14,819 nt of DNA from an uncultured Oscillibacter sp. (GTDB lineage Bacteria; Bacillota; Clostridia; Oscillospirales; Oscillospiraceae). Position 1 is the stretch's first letter, and each line of letters starts with the position of its first letter. The notes under the pieces were generated by a model, which saw only the letters and a list, made by a program, of their open reading frames with translations, had not been told where the DNA came from and did not search any database. Both the position numbers and the translations under genes were made by a program. This document shows positions 14,285 to 14,819 of this stretch, piece by piece. The DNA lies in contig CAMMCS010000029.1 of the NCBI GenBank assembly GCA_946494635.1, positions 1 to 14,819 of the forward strand, in the 5' to 3' direction.

Positions 14285-14797
14285 ATGAAGTTGCACCCTG
14301 TTGCGCTGGAGACCCTGACGCCGGAGATCCTCCGCGTCTTTGGCCAGTGCCCCCCGCTGCTGACCGCCGGGGACAAGAGCGGTCTGAACACGATGACCAT
14401 CGGCTGGTGCCAGCTGGGCCGGCTGTGGAACCTGCCGGTGTGCACGGTCTTTGTGCGCCCGGAGCGCTATACCTATCAATTTATAAAGTCCCATGACTAT
14501 TTCACCGTCTCCGTCCTGCCGGAGGACGCCAAAAGGGTGACCGCCCTCTGCGGCAGCAAAAGCGGCCGGGACGTGGACAAGGTGACGGAGAGCGGCCTGA
14601 CGGTCCGCTACGGCGCCGGGGACGCTCCCTTCTTTGACGAGGCGGAGTGGGTCCTGGTGTGCCGGAAGCTGTACGTCCAGGACATGGACCCCGCCTGTGT
14701 GCTGGGGGAGGGAGAGATCCTGCCCTTCTACACGCCGGGACAGGGCGGCTGGCACCGCATCTATGTGGGCCAGGTGGTGGAGGCCTATCAAAAATAA
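14285..14797 (+). CDS. Flavin reductase family protein (FMN-binding split barrel)
   Basis: This 170-aa protein has the flavin reductase-like split-barrel signature. PPLLTAGDKSGLNTMTIGWCQLG is followed by LPVCTVFVRPERYTYQFI, then DYFTVSVLPED and CGSKSGRDVDKVTESGL, an order typical of clostridial members. These proteins bind FMN and often reduce it with NAD(P)H or serve as small flavoproteins in the cytosol; the partner and substrate cannot be told from sequence. No signal peptide is seen. The ATG at 14285 follows AAGGAG about 9 bases upstream. It has its own promoter, and another gene starts 9 bases after its stop, so it is probably the first gene of an operon. Confidence 0.88.
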   Translation: MKLHPVALETLTPEILRVFGQCPPLLTAGDKSGLNTMTIGWCQLGRLWNLPVCTVFVRPERYTYQFIKSHDYFTVSVLPEDAKRVTALCGSKSGRDVDKVTESGLTVRYGAGDAPFFDEAEWVLVCRKLYVQDMDPACVLGEGEILPFYTPGQGGWHRIYVGQVVEAYQK

Positions 14798-14806
14798 GGA
14801 GTTTGC

Positions 14807-14819
14807 ATGGCAGAGACAC
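14807..14819 (+). CDS. Start of a further gene, cut by the window end
   Basis: AAGGAG (14796-14801) is followed by ATG at 14807, reading M-A-E-T before the window ends. The spacing and position 9 bases after the flavin reductase stop fit a co-transcribed next gene. Its identity cannot be seen. Confidence 0.6.

Overview
The window looks like chromosomal core sequence from a GC-rich, spore-forming clostridium of the Oscillospiraceae type (Flavonifractor/Lawsonibacter-like). This is inferred from four things: strong AGGAGG-type ribosome binding sites, a spoIIR sporulation gene, an AddAB rather than RecBCD recombination nuclease, and a very G+C-rich coding style. No rRNA, tRNA, CRISPR array, insertion sequence or phage gene was seen.

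Layout. (1) 1-269 is the 3' end of rqcH (ribosome quality control), closed by a perfect 15-bp hairpin. (2) A minus-strand DUF378 two-helix membrane protein (381-605) lies opposite a plus-strand unit of thrH (phosphoserine phosphatase / homoserine phosphotransferase) and a DUF1015 gene (825-2731). That unit has a near-consensus promoter and a strong terminator. (3) 2786-3463 has no intact gene I can defend. It holds a degenerate stretch and, on the minus strand, a frameshifted two-helix membrane ORF that still has a good promoter and ribosome binding site. (4) A 47-codon minus-strand single-helix membrane protein (3464-3607) has its own promoter, structured leader and palindromic terminator. 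It is divergent from (5) ispE (isoprenoid synthesis), whose promoter carries a 16-bp perfect palindrome, followed by spoIIR (sigma-F to sigma-E signalling) and a terminator. (6) On the minus strand, an intact DUF1643 gene overlaps a TIGR04076-like gene broken by frameshifts. (7) Divergent from these is addB-addA (6542-13427), the double-strand-break processing helicase-nuclease, followed closely by a small SRPBCC-fold gene. (8) rpmE (zinc-type L31), with its own promoter and terminator, comes next, then a flavin-reductase-family gene and the first four codons of another gene.

The clear functional units are thrH-DUF1015 (serine/threonine metabolism by association), ispE-spoIIR, and addB-addA-SRPBCC. 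The rest is single-gene housekeeping. I see no obvious novel multi-gene defence or mobile system. The items most worth a second look are the 47-aa membrane protein with its structured leader, the palindromic candidate operator at ispE, the thrH-DUF1015 pairing and the two broken genes.
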